Shown here piece after piece: positions 43,414 to 51,283 of a stretch of 64,000 nucleotides of DNA. The first letter of the stretch is position 1. Every line of letters starts with the position of its first letter. The position numbers and the translations under genes were made by a program. This stretch comes from Actinomadura oligospora ATCC 43269 (GTDB taxonomy: Bacteria; Actinomycetota; Actinomycetes; Streptosporangiales; Streptosporangiaceae). The stretch is from NCBI RefSeq assembly GCF_000518265.1, contig NZ_KI912410.1, positions 724,774 to 788,773 on the forward strand, written 5' to 3'. The notes beneath the pieces were generated by a model. The model ran no database searches, was not told the origin of the DNA, and saw only the letters and a list, made by a program, of their open reading frames with translations.

Positions 43414-44301
43414 TCAGAGGTAGCGGGCGGCGGCCTTCTCGGCGGGGGCGTCCGCGCCGGTGACGCCGTCCGGGCCCTTCGGGACGCCGTCGTCGATCGT
43501 CTCGGGGCAGTTGATCGTGACGCGGTGCATCTTGCGGCGCTGGGTGTAGTCGGCGACCGCGTAGTGCTGGGTGGGACGGTTGTCCCAGAACGCCAGCGTC
43601 CCGACCCGCCACTTCAGCCTGACCTGGAACTGCGGGTCCCGGACGGCGTCGAACAGCAGCGGCAGCAGCGCCTCGTTCTCACGCCGCGACAGCCCGATCA
43701 GCCGCGTCACCGACGACCGGTTCACGTACAGGGCCTTGCGCCCGGTCTCCGGATGGATGCGCACGACCGGGTGGACGGACGGCGGGTTCTTCTCCTGCAT
43801 GGCGCGCAGGTCCATGCGGTGGCCCTTGTCGATGGCCTTGCTGACCGACATCGTCAGGTCGTGCTCGGCGTACAGGTCGTCGCAGAGCCGCCGCAGCCAG
43901 GGCGCGAGTGAGTCGTAGGCCATGTACATGTTGGCCCACAGCGTGTCGCCGCCGACGTCGGGCAGCATCACCGCGCGCAGCAGCGACCCCATCGGCGGCA
44001 CCTTCATGAAGGTGTTGTCGCTGTGCCACTGGTCGCCGCCCTCGCCCTTGGGGTCGGTCTGGTCCAGGATGTGGACGGCGCTTCCGGAGGTGTCCATCGG
44101 CGGCATGTTCGCCGTGCCGAACTGCTTGGCGAACGCGACGTGCTCCTCGTCGGAGATGTGCTGCTCGCGGAAGAACAGCACCATGTGCTTCAGCAGCCCG
44201 TCCCGCAGGGTCTGGATCTGCTCCTCGTCCAGGGGCTTGCCGATGTCGACGCCGCTCACCTCGGCGCCGATGTTCGCGGTCATGGGCTGGAACTCGATCA
44301 T
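43414..44301 (-). CDS. TauD/TfdA-family 2-oxoglutarate dioxygenase
   Basis: A 295-aa Fe(II)/2-oxoglutarate enzyme. The facial triad is H93-x-D95 (QWHSDNTF) and H246 (RPTQHYAVADY). The 2OG-binding Arg is in the QRRKMHRVTI block. The start IEFQPMTANIGAEVSGVDI is typical of the family (taurine, alkylsulfate, 2,4-D or related substrates). Substrate not predictable. No transporter is adjacent, which argues against a dedicated sulfonate operon. Confidence 0.9.
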   Translation of the reverse strand: MIEFQPMTANIGAEVSGVDIGKPLDEEQIQTLRDGLLKHMVLFFREQHISDEEHVAFAKQFGTANMPPMDTSGSAVHILDQTDPKGEGGDQWHSDNTFMKVPPMGSLLRAVMLPDVGGDTLWANMYMAYDSLAPWLRRLCDDLYAEHDLTMSVSKAIDKGHRMDLRAMQEKNPPSVHPVVRIHPETGRKALYVNRSSVTRLIGLSRRENEALLPLLFDAVRDPQFQVRLKWRVGTLAFWDNRPTQHYAVADYTQRRKMHRVTINCPETIDDGVPKGPDGVTGADAPAEKAAARYL

Positions 44302-44375
44302 GTCCTGGTGCCTCCATCGGGGGGTGCGGACGGCGGCCGGGGTGCGGCGGCGCTCGCGAAGCCAAGCAATCGCTA

Positions 44376-44389
44376 GGTTGACTTTAACC
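44376..44389. promoter_or_regulatory. Palindromic element upstream of the dioxygenase gene
   Basis: GGTTGACTTTAACC has GGTT/AACC dyad symmetry in an AT-rich patch 75 bases upstream of the dioxygenase start. It may be an operator or part of a promoter. Confidence 0.3.
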
Positions 44390-44439
44390 GATGGAGGCGG
44401 ACGCCTGTCCAGGGGCGACCGGGGACGGGCCCGGCAGGA

Positions 44440-45048
44440 TCAGCGGGAGTAGTGCTCCACGACGAGCTGCTCGTCGCACACGATCGGGACCTCGGCGCGC
44501 TCGGGCAGCCGCGAGAGCCGCGCGGTCAGCGCGTCGTGCACGACCTCCATATAGGCCGGGACGTGCTCGGCGTGCGCGCCCGCCGCCGCGACCTGGAAGG
44601 GCTCCATCGAACGGCTGCGCTCGGCGATCTGGATCACGTCGCCGGGGCGGAGCTGGAACGACGGCCGGTCCACCCGGCGGCCGTTGACCAGGACGTGACG
44701 GTGCACCACGAACTGCCGCGCCTGGTAGATCGTCCGGGCGAAACCGGCGCGCAGGACCATCGCGTCCAGCCGGCGCTCCAGGTCGACGATCAGGGCCTCG
44801 CCGGTCTTGGCGTCCTTGACCTTGGACGCCTTGGCGAAGGCGTTGCGGAGCTGGGTCTCGCGGATGTTGTACTGCGCGCGCAGCCGCTGCTTCTCGCGCA
44901 GCCGGATCTTGTAGTCGGACTCGTTCTTGCGGCCCCGCCCGTGCATGCCCGGCGGATAGGGACGCGCCTCGAAGTACTTCACGGCCTTCGGTGTGAGCGG
45001 CAGGCCGAGAGCGCGGGACAGACGGACCTTCGGCCCGGTGTTGTTCAC
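44440..45048 (-). CDS. rpsD: 30S ribosomal protein S4
   Basis: A 202-aa S4 protein. Seen: [58 protein letters not shown], the S4 RNA-binding domain [37 protein letters not shown] and the end [13 protein letters not shown]. It has no N-terminal zinc-ribbon cysteines. In many actinomycetes S4 sits alone like this and not in the S13-S11-rpoA operon, so it may be the main S4. GTG 45048 has AGGAGG seven bases upstream. An iron box lies in its 5' region, facing the divergent gene. Confidence 0.93.
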   Translation of the reverse strand: MNNTGPKVRLSRALGLPLTPKAVKYFEARPYPPGMHGRGRKNESDYKIRLREKQRLRAQYNIRETQLRNAFAKASKVKDAKTGEALIVDLERRLDAMVLRAGFARTIYQARQFVVHRHVLVNGRRVDRPSFQLRPGDVIQIAERSRSMEPFQVAAAGAHAEHVPAYMEVVHDALTARLSRLPERAEVPIVCDEQLVVEHYSR

Positions 45049-45079
45049 GGATTGACCTCCTTGCTGAGGACATGCTTAC

Positions 45080-45098
45080 TTAGGTAAGCCTAACCTAC
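45080..45098. promoter_or_regulatory. Iron box (IdeR/DtxR-type operator)
   Basis: TTAGGTAAGCCTAACCTAC matches the 19-bp IdeR/DmdR consensus at 17 positions by eye (consensus TTAGGTTAGSCTAACCTAA, from memory). It sits 19 bases before the DUF2470 start and 32 bases before rpsD. Expected action: repression of the DUF2470 gene under iron-replete conditions. Confidence 0.75.
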
Positions 45099-45117
45099 AT
45101 AGTCAAAGGAGGCCGTG

Positions 45118-45996
45118 ATGCACGAGGCGAGCGCCGGCGCGCACGACGCGCACCCCGCCCAGGCCCCGCGCGACGCCGCCCAGGCACCCCGCGACGCCGC
45201 CCAGGCCCCGCGCGACGCCGCGCGGGACGCGCCCCACGACGCCCCCACGGCCGCCGAACGGGCCCGGACGGCCACCTACGGCATCGCGGGGGCGGTGCTC
45301 GTAGCGCCCGGCGTCCCCTACGACCCTGTGCCCGCGCACGCCACCGACGACAACGGTGCGCCGCTCCTCCTCATGCCCCGGAAGTCGCCCACCGTGGTGG
45401 CTCTCACGGGCGCCGACGACCTCCCCGCGACCCTGCGGATCAGCGACGTCGCCCCCGTCCCGCTCGCCGACCGGGTGCGCGGCCGGGCCTGGCTGCACGG
45501 CTGGGTCTCCGAACTCCCCGCGGGCGAGCGCCGCGCCGCCGCCGACCGCCTCGCCCGCCTCCACCCCCGCCCCGAGCTCCTCGACCTCGCCGCCGCCGGT
45601 GATCCGTCCGGCGCGGATCCGGACGGGGACGCGTCCGGCTGGACGATCCTGACCATGGACCTCGCCGAGATCGAGATCGCCGACGCCTGGGGCTCCGCGG
45701 ACCTCGGCCCCGAGGAGTACCGGGACGCCCGCCCCGACCCGTTCGTCGCGGTCGAGGCGTCCCTGCTCGGGCACCTGGACGCCGCGCACCGCGCTGAGCT
45801 GGGACGACTCGTCCCCGGCGCGGAGCCCGGACGGGTCCGCCCGGTGGCGCTCGACCGGTACGGGCTGTGGCTGCGCGCGACGGACGGCGACCTCCGCGTG
45901 GGCTTCGGCGGCGCGGTCGGGGATGTCCACGGTCTGCGCCGCGCGTACCGGCGGCTGTTCGCGTCCGGCGCGTCCGGGCGCGTCAGGGGTTCGTGA
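45118..45996 (+). CDS. DUF2470 / split-barrel protein, probably heme or iron related
   Basis: A 292-aa protein. ATG 45118 has AAAGGAGG five bases upstream. The N-terminus holds three 7-residue repeats (AQAPRDA) from 21-bp DNA units at 45157-45219. A PPOX-like split barrel follows (about 45-180: LLLMPRKSPTVVALTGADDL, PATLRISDVAPVPLADRVRG). The C-terminal DUF2470 domain is VAVEASLLGHLDAAHRAELG, GDVHGLRRAYRRLF. Relatives include heme-utilisation HugZ-type proteins. The iron box in front supports a role under iron limitation. Confidence 0.8.
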   Translation: MHEASAGAHDAHPAQAPRDAAQAPRDAAQAPRDAARDAPHDAPTAAERARTATYGIAGAVLVAPGVPYDPVPAHATDDNGAPLLLMPRKSPTVVALTGADDLPATLRISDVAPVPLADRVRGRAWLHGWVSELPAGERRAAADRLARLHPRPELLDLAAAGDPSGADPDGDASGWTILTMDLAEIEIADAWGSADLGPEEYRDARPDPFVAVEASLLGHLDAAHRAELGRLVPGAEPGRVRPVALDRYGLWLRATDGDLRVGFGGAVGDVHGLRRAYRRLFASGASGRVRGS

Positions 45997-46114
45997 CCAC
46001 GTATGTGGCGGAGGTCCGTACTCGGTACGTGGTCCCGCTGCGTAGGGATACGGGTTCGATGGCCGTGGAATCCCGGATGTAGGTGGGGGCCGGTACGAGG
46101 GATAGTTCTTTCAC
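45983..46114 (-). CDS. Possible 43-residue small protein
   Basis: Frame beginning GTG 46114 (VKELSLVPAPTYIRDSTAIE, PVSLRSGTTYRVRTSATYVV, end TNP). The composition is protein-like, unlike the Arg/Pro-rich readings around it, and GC is locally lower. No good ribosome site is visible. It overlaps the end of the DUF2470 gene by 14 nt. No match known to me. Confidence 0.3.
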   Translation of the reverse strand: MKELSLVPAPTYIRDSTAIEPVSLRSGTTYRVRTSATYVVTNP

Positions 46115-46284
46115 CGGCCGAGAGCGCCCCGCCCAACCGGGCACGGGCCCCGGCCGCCGGAGCTCCTTCGCGGGGTGGGAGTTCCGGTGGACGGACCCTC
46201 TCCTCCCGAGGTGGGCGGGCGCTCCGGCCGGGCAGTACGACTGGCGAAACCGACCAGGCGTGCGATCGTCGACCAGTGGGGTTC

Positions 46285-46706
46285 GGCGGCCGCCTCGGGG
46301 CGGGGCCGCCCGCACCGGGATCGGGGGCTCCCGGTGCGGCGAAAACGGGACGAACCGATCGGGGGATCGGGGCGTCCAACAGAACGACGCACCGCTTCGG
46401 GGGAAGCGGGGCGTCAGGCGGAGAGCGCGCCGGCTCGGGGGCCGGGGCGTTCGCGGGGGAGGCGTCCCGAGGGGGACCGGGACGCCCCGCATGACACGCC
46501 CTGGTCGGGGGACCGGGGCGGCACGGGGTGGCCGTGCCCCGGATCGGGGGATCCGGGGCCGCGGCGACAAGGCGGACGCACCCGGTCTCGGGGGACCGGG
46601 TGCGCCGTCCTGTGATCCCGATTGCCACAGAACAGGCTTCCCCCGTGCGCCGAGGAGGCGCGCGGGGGCTTAGACCTGCGCACCCCGGCCGGGGGGTCGG
46701 CCGGGG
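46285..46706. repeat. Regular array of hairpins with conserved G5 loops
   Basis: Ten or eleven hairpins with midpoints spaced about 35-43 nt (one gap of 63). Stems differ but each is self-complementary, while the loops are nearly constant: CGGGGG or close variants. Clear examples: 46311-46338, 46355-46370, 46392-46409, 46461-46486, 46498-46519, 46536-46559, 46578-46603, 46683-46706. Weaker: 46285-46310 and 46430-46445. The hairpin at 46640-46668 has loop GAGGA. Short GGCGTC segments recur between units. It lies between convergent genes and has no plausible long coding frame. Confidence 0.75.
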
Positions 46707-47019
46707 GCGCGGGGCACCCGAAGGCGGTGTGAACGGGCGCGCGCCCGTACCGCGCCAGGGTGCTCGATCGGGGGGCGCGGCGAAGGGTGGGGAGTCCCGG
46801 AGCCGCGCGGTGCGGCGGTCCTACGGAACGACCCCACGTTCCGAAGACGGTCCTGCCGAAGCCTTCACCTCGGGGAACGCCCATCGCGGGCCTCCCGGAC
46901 GTCCATCGAGGCGTCCCGGGGACGCCCGCGCGGGAGCCGTCCCGGAGAACGCCCCGAAGGGCGCTCCCGCGGGACGGCCGCGTGAGGCGGTCCCCGGCCT
47001 GGTCACCCCCGCCGGGCCG
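46707..47019. other. Hairpin-rich gene-free stretch before the AAA gene end
   Basis: It continues the 1-kb convergent intergenic region. Several GC palindromes occur (for example GGGCGCGCGCCC near 46736, GGAAC/GTTCC near 46825, GCGTCCC/GGGACGC at 46911-46925). No gene recognised. It probably includes terminators for the minus-strand AAA gene. Confidence 0.45.
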
Positions 47020-48192
47020 TCAGAGGTAGAAGCCGGTCGCGGTGCCGTGGGCATCCGGGCCGTCGGCGGGGCGCGGCTCTCCCTTGCGGAGAGCCGCCAG
47101 CTCCGCCAGCGTCGCCCCGTCCGGGCCGATGGCCCTGCGGGCCGCGTCGTCCGCCTCGTCGCCGAGCCAGGCGACCGACTCGGCGCGTCCGAGCCGTCCG
47201 ACCTCGATCTGGGCCAGGCAGCGCCCCGGACGGACGACCGCCGGGTGCAGTTGCGCCAGGTCCTCGTTCGTGGTGATCGCGACCAGCACGTCCCGGCCCT
47301 GGCCGAGCATGCCGTCGGTCAGGTTCAGCAGCCGGGACAGGCCCTGCCCGGCCGACTGCTTGGCCTCGCCGCGGATCAGCTCGTCGCAGTCCTCCAGGAT
47401 GAGCAGCCGCCAGTCGCGCTCCTCGTCGTCGTCCTCGCCCATCGTCGCCTGGAACAGGTAGCTGGGCGAGGAGAACAGCACCTCCGGGTCGAGCACGCAG
47501 TCCGACCGGCACCAGTCCTTCCACGAGCGCGCGAGCGCCCGCAGCGCCGTCGTCTTGCCGGTGCCCGGCGGGCCGTGCAGCAGCAGGATCCGCCCGCTGA
47601 TCTCGCCCGGCGTGAGCGCCATGACCCGGTCGAGCGCGGTCGCGACGCCCGCGGTGTAGTTGCGCCGGACGTCGCTCCACGGATCGGCCGTGATCGACCG
47701 CTCGGTGCGCTGCGGACCGTGCCGTCCGTGGTGCCAGAACCCCATCTCCACGTGCGTGTCGGCGGGCTTCGGCGGCTCGGTCGCGTCCCGGACGGTCTCG
47801 TCCAGGACGGACTCGGCGAGCGTCTCGTCCACCGCCGACACCGCGATGTACGCGGTGCCGTGCGACCACCGGTTCACCAGCAGCGTCCAGCCCTCGCCCA
47901 CGGCGAGCACGGACTTCTTGTCCTTCTCCTGTGCCACCCGCAACAGCCGCGCGCCCTCGGGCAGCAGCGGCGCGTCCTTGCGGACGTCGTCCAGCCGCGT
48001 CGACCGCGACCAGGGCTGCTCCCCGGACGCGAACGGACGCAGCGACAGCACGTCCATCACGTCCGCGGGCGAGTTGCCGTCGTTGAGGTTCAGCACCACG
48101 GGCAGCGTGAGGTCGTCACCGGAGGCCGTGGCGACCTCCGGAACCTCGACCAGATGCAGGAACTCCCCGCGTCCCTCTCGTGATGCCGTCAT
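47020..48192 (-). CDS. AAA-family ATPase with DUF5925 N-terminal domain
   Basis: A 390-aa protein. The N-terminal 175 residues (VVLNLNDGNSPADVMDVLSL, WTLLVNRWSHGTAYIAVSA) match the actinobacterial DUF5925 arrangement, from memory. The AAA domain has Walker A GPPGTGKT (207-214), Walker B LLILEDCDEL (263-272), sensor-1 Asn in VLVAITTNED and the Arg finger region VVRPGRCL. The role is probably chaperone or complex remodelling. Its neighbour PlsC lies 42 bases upstream on the same strand. Confidence 0.85.
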   Translation of the reverse strand: MTASREGRGEFLHLVEVPEVATASGDDLTLPVVLNLNDGNSPADVMDVLSLRPFASGEQPWSRSTRLDDVRKDAPLLPEGARLLRVAQEKDKKSVLAVGEGWTLLVNRWSHGTAYIAVSAVDETLAESVLDETVRDATEPPKPADTHVEMGFWHHGRHGPQRTERSITADPWSDVRRNYTAGVATALDRVMALTPGEISGRILLLHGPPGTGKTTALRALARSWKDWCRSDCVLDPEVLFSSPSYLFQATMGEDDDEERDWRLLILEDCDELIRGEAKQSAGQGLSRLLNLTDGMLGQGRDVLVAITTNEDLAQLHPAVVRPGRCLAQIEVGRLGRAESVAWLGDEADDAARRAIGPDGATLAELAALRKGEPRPADGPDAHGTATGFYL

Positions 48193-48234
48193 GTCCTCGA
48201 TGATCGGTAGCGGGGGCCGTTCGCGTCCAGCGAT

Positions 48235-49188
48235 TTACTTCTCTTCCGTTTCATCCGACTTGGCGTCCGCGGGCTCGGACGTGACGTCCGCGGCTTCCGC
48301 CTTCGGCTCGGATTCGGCCTTGGGGGCGTCCGCCTGCTTCGGGGCGGCGGGGGTCTCCTTCGGCTCGGGGGCGGGCTTGGGCGCGGGGGCGGGGGCCTGC
48401 GCGGCCTGCTTCTCCTGCTCGGCGGCGGCGCGGGCCTCGCGGCGGGCGCGGCGCTCCTCGGCCTCCTGGGCGTCCAGCGCCTCGGCCTCCTCGGGGGTGG
48501 GCGCGGATCCGCCCAGGTAGGCGGGCTGCCACCAGGTCTCGGACTCGGAGGGGATGTCGGGGTACTCGCGCTGCGCCTTCTCCAGCAGCTCGGAGATCCG
48601 GGCGCGCAGGTCCTTGGTGACCTGGTCGTAGTCGTCGCCGCGCTTGGGGTACATCGGCTCGCCGATGAGGATGGTGACCGGGATGTTCCGCTGGAACAGC
48701 CGCTTCTTGCGGCCCTTGGTCCACATCCGCTGCGGACCCCAGATCGCGATCGGGATCAGCGGGACCTTGCCCGCGACGGCCATCCGGACGGCGCCGCTCT
48801 TGATGTCCTTGACGGTGAACGAGCGGCTGATCGTGGCCTCGGCGAACACGCCGACGATCTCGCCGCCCTTCAGCGCGGTGAGCGCCGCCTTGAAGGACGC
48901 GGCGCCCGCGTCCCGGTCGACCGGGATGTGGTGCATGCCGCGCATGAGCGGCCCGCCGATCTTGTGGTCAAAGATCTCACTTTTCGCCATGAATCGGGCA
49001 AGTCGCCCGGCGGGGTGGACGGCGAGCCCGGCGAAGATGAAGTCCAGGTAGCTGATGTGGTTGCTGACCAGAACCGCGCCCCCGGTGGGCGGGACGTGCT
49101 CGGTCCCCTCAAGACGGATCTTCAGGTTCAGGGCCCTGAACAGGCCGAGCGCCGCCTTGATCACCGGCGGGTACACGTATTCCGACAT
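48235..49188 (-). CDS. 1-acyl-glycerol-3-phosphate acyltransferase (PlsC family)
   Basis: A 317-aa protein. Catalytic motif NHISYLD (H44, D49), substrate motif VFAEATISRSF in place of the usual FPEGTRS, and later VPLIPIAIWGPQR. One N-terminal amphipathic or membrane helix. The last 90 residues are an Ala/Pro/Glu/Lys-rich low-complexity tail, as in other actinobacterial members. It acylates lysophosphatidic acid or a related lipid at the membrane. Confidence 0.88.
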   Translation of the reverse strand: MSEYVYPPVIKAALGLFRALNLKIRLEGTEHVPPTGGAVLVSNHISYLDFIFAGLAVHPAGRLARFMAKSEIFDHKIGGPLMRGMHHIPVDRDAGAASFKAALTALKGGEIVGVFAEATISRSFTVKDIKSGAVRMAVAGKVPLIPIAIWGPQRMWTKGRKKRLFQRNIPVTILIGEPMYPKRGDDYDQVTKDLRARISELLEKAQREYPDIPSESETWWQPAYLGGSAPTPEEAEALDAQEAEERRARREARAAAEQEKQAAQAPAPAPKPAPEPKETPAAPKQADAPKAESEPKAEAADVTSEPADAKSDETEEK

Positions 49189-49323
49189 GCCTGCAACCTA
49201 CCTTGCCCCCCGCCTCCGACTACCAAGATCACGTACGGTCGTGCCGGATGGATCGCGCGGGAGGGGCCGACTCTGAGAAGCTGTGTGGGACAGCGGTGGG
49301 CTCCGGTGAAGGGGGGTTGCGAG

Positions 49324-50220
49324 ATGGACCCGGAGATGACCGGCGGCGGCCGGGCGGGCGCTCCGCGTGACGCGGCCTCCGACGTGCACGCCCTGATCCG
49401 CGATCTGCTCCCGGTGCTGGCGCCGAGCGCGTGGCTGGACGCCGCGACGTCGGAGATGGTGCTCACGATCGGGCACTCGCAGGCGCGCGCCTCCACCGCG
49501 ACCGTCCTGGAGCGCTGCGTCGACCAGCCCCGCACCCGCTGGCCCAGCCTGGTGGACGAGTGGGTCCGCGAGGTCGGCGACCGCGCCTTCCGCGCCGTCG
49601 GCGAGATGGAGCTGTTCGGCGACGTCCGCGAACTGCTGCGGCTGCGGATCGTCCCGAAGCTCACGCCCCGCGACCGCGAGGGCCTGGTCGTCGTCCCGGC
49701 GGGCGACCACTTCGACGCCGTCGTGGTGATCGACCACCCGCGCTACGGCGGGCCGCTCACCCGCGACCGCGCCGGATTGCTCGGCCTGCGCCGCCTCGGC
49801 TACGTCATGACCAACACCCACGACCGCGAGCTGGCCGACGTCGAGGTCCGCGACCAGCCGCTGCTGCCCGGACGCGACGTCCGCGTGATCACCAAGCCCG
49901 GCAGCCGCTACGTGTCGGCCCTGCTCTCCGAGGTGCACCAGTTCCTGCCGTCCCCGAACGAGCACGGCGCCCTCGTCGGCGCCCCCAGCCACAACACGCT
50001 GCTGGTCTACCCGGTCACGACGCGGGCCGTCGAGGAGGTCCTGCCGGTCTTCGCCGACGTCGTCGCCGAGATGCACGCCGCCGCCGACGACCCCTGCGCC
50101 CCCGGCGTCTACTGGTCGCACGGCGAACGCCGCCTGACGCCCGTCCTCCAGACCCCGGGCGGCCCGGTCAACACCGAGTTCAAGGAGCTCCTGCGGACCC
50201 TGCCCGAGACCGGGGACTAG
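49324..50220 (+). CDS. Hypothetical protein
   Basis: A 298-aa protein. ATG 49324 follows a GGGGGG run. Helical N-terminal third (VHALIRDLLPVLAPSAWLDA), then alternating strands (VVVPAGDHFDAVVVIDHPRY, VRVITKPGSRYVSALLSEVH) and a C-terminal mixed part. No signal peptide or motif recognised. Divergent from plsC; 135 bases between them. Confidence 0.65.
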   Translation: MDPEMTGGGRAGAPRDAASDVHALIRDLLPVLAPSAWLDAATSEMVLTIGHSQARASTATVLERCVDQPRTRWPSLVDEWVREVGDRAFRAVGEMELFGDVRELLRLRIVPKLTPRDREGLVVVPAGDHFDAVVVIDHPRYGGPLTRDRAGLLGLRRLGYVMTNTHDRELADVEVRDQPLLPGRDVRVITKPGSRYVSALLSEVHQFLPSPNEHGALVGAPSHNTLLVYPVTTRAVEEVLPVFADVVAEMHAAADDPCAPGVYWSHGERRLTPVLQTPGGPVNTEFKELLRTLPETGD

Positions 50221-50221
50221 C

Positions 50222-50268
50222 CGAGCCGTGCCCCGTCGCGCCCGTCCGGGCGCCGGAGGCACGGCTCG
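50222..50268. terminator. Hairpin between convergent genes
   Basis: The 11-bp stem CGAGCCGTGCC (50222-50232) pairs with 50258-50268. The interior folds again (GCGCCC/GGGCGC). It serves the gene ending at 50220 and perhaps ung. Confidence 0.65.
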
Positions 50269-50319
50269 TGAGGTTCGGGGGCAGGGCGGCTCAGTGGCTC
50301 AGCCCAAGGGGTCAGCGGC

Positions 50320-50997
50320 TCAGGGGATCTTCCAGTCGACGGGGGACGCGCCCTGCTCGGCGAGGAGCTGGTTGGCGCGGCTGAACGGGCGGGAGCCGAA
50401 GAAGCCGCCGTTCGCCGACATCGGGGACGGGTGGGCCGACTCGATGCACGGGACGCCGCCGAGGAGCGGGCGCAGGTTGCGGGCGTTGCGGCCCCACAGG
50501 ATCGCGACGAGCGGGCCGCCCCGCGCGGCGAGGGCGCGGATGGCCTGCTCGGTGACCTCCTCCCAGCCCTTGCCGCTGTGCGAGTTGGGCCTGCCGGGCA
50601 TCACGGTGAGGGCCCTGTTGAGCAGCAGGACGCCCTGCCGCGTCCAGGGCGTGAGGTCGCCGTTGGACGGCTGCGGCAGCCCGAGGTCGGTGTTGAGCTC
50701 GCGGTAGATGTTGATCAGCGAGCCGGGCAGCGGGCGGACGTCCGGGGCGACCGAGAAGGACAGGCCGACCGGGTGGCCCGGCGTCGGGTACGGGTCCTGC
50801 CCGACGATCAGCACCCGGACCTCGTCGAAGGGCTGCTGGAAGGCGCGCAGGATGTGGTTCCCGGCGGGCAGGTAGCGGCGCCCCGCCGCGACCTCGGCGC
50901 GCAGGAACTCGCCCATGGCGGCGATCTGGGGGGCGACGGGCGCGAGGGCGTTGGCCCATCCCGCCTCGACGGTCTCCGCGAGTGGTCGTGCGGTCAT
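50320..50997 (-). CDS. ung: Uracil-DNA glycosylase (family 1)
   Basis: A 225-aa protein. Water-activating motif [17 protein letters not shown] with catalytic D68; uracil-binding LLLNRALTV; the Leu loop [13 protein letters not shown] with H189. Removes uracil from DNA to start base-excision repair. ATG 50997 ([14 protein letters not shown]) was chosen because the upstream extension is not conserved in the family. Confidence 0.95.
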   Translation of the reverse strand: MTARPLAETVEAGWANALAPVAPQIAAMGEFLRAEVAAGRRYLPAGNHILRAFQQPFDEVRVLIVGQDPYPTPGHPVGLSFSVAPDVRPLPGSLINIYRELNTDLGLPQPSNGDLTPWTRQGVLLLNRALTVMPGRPNSHSGKGWEEVTEQAIRALAARGGPLVAILWGRNARNLRPLLGGVPCIESAHPSPMSANGGFFGSRPFSRANQLLAEQGASPVDWKIP

Positions 50998-51283
50998 GGC
51001 GCACCAGCTTAGCCAGGGTGGGAATCTGACCACATGCGGACGCTCGAAACAGGTTATTTTCCGACCGTCCAGCCGAAGGCGCCCAAGTTAAGCGGGTGGA
51101 ACGTCCCGTTAAGTCGGCGTTACTTCCTGACACCGAGCATTGACCTACCGTGCCGTACCGCATAACTCCTTGAGACAGGGCATCGCCCCGACGGCACGCC
51201 CGACCGCTCTGCCCGACGGTCGGACCGGCCCACCTCCAGCAGGCCCGGCGCACGATCCGGCGACGAGAGCGGGAAACCGGCAG

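Noticed and set aside
44440-45048. Zur-regulated zinc-free S4 paralogue
   Set aside because: The upstream element matches an iron box, not a Zur box, and a lone rpsD without zinc cysteines is normal in many actinomycetes.
46285-46706. CRISPR array reading of the periodic hairpins
   Set aside because: No identical direct repeats of 20 or more bases and no cas genes. Only loops and short linkers are conserved.
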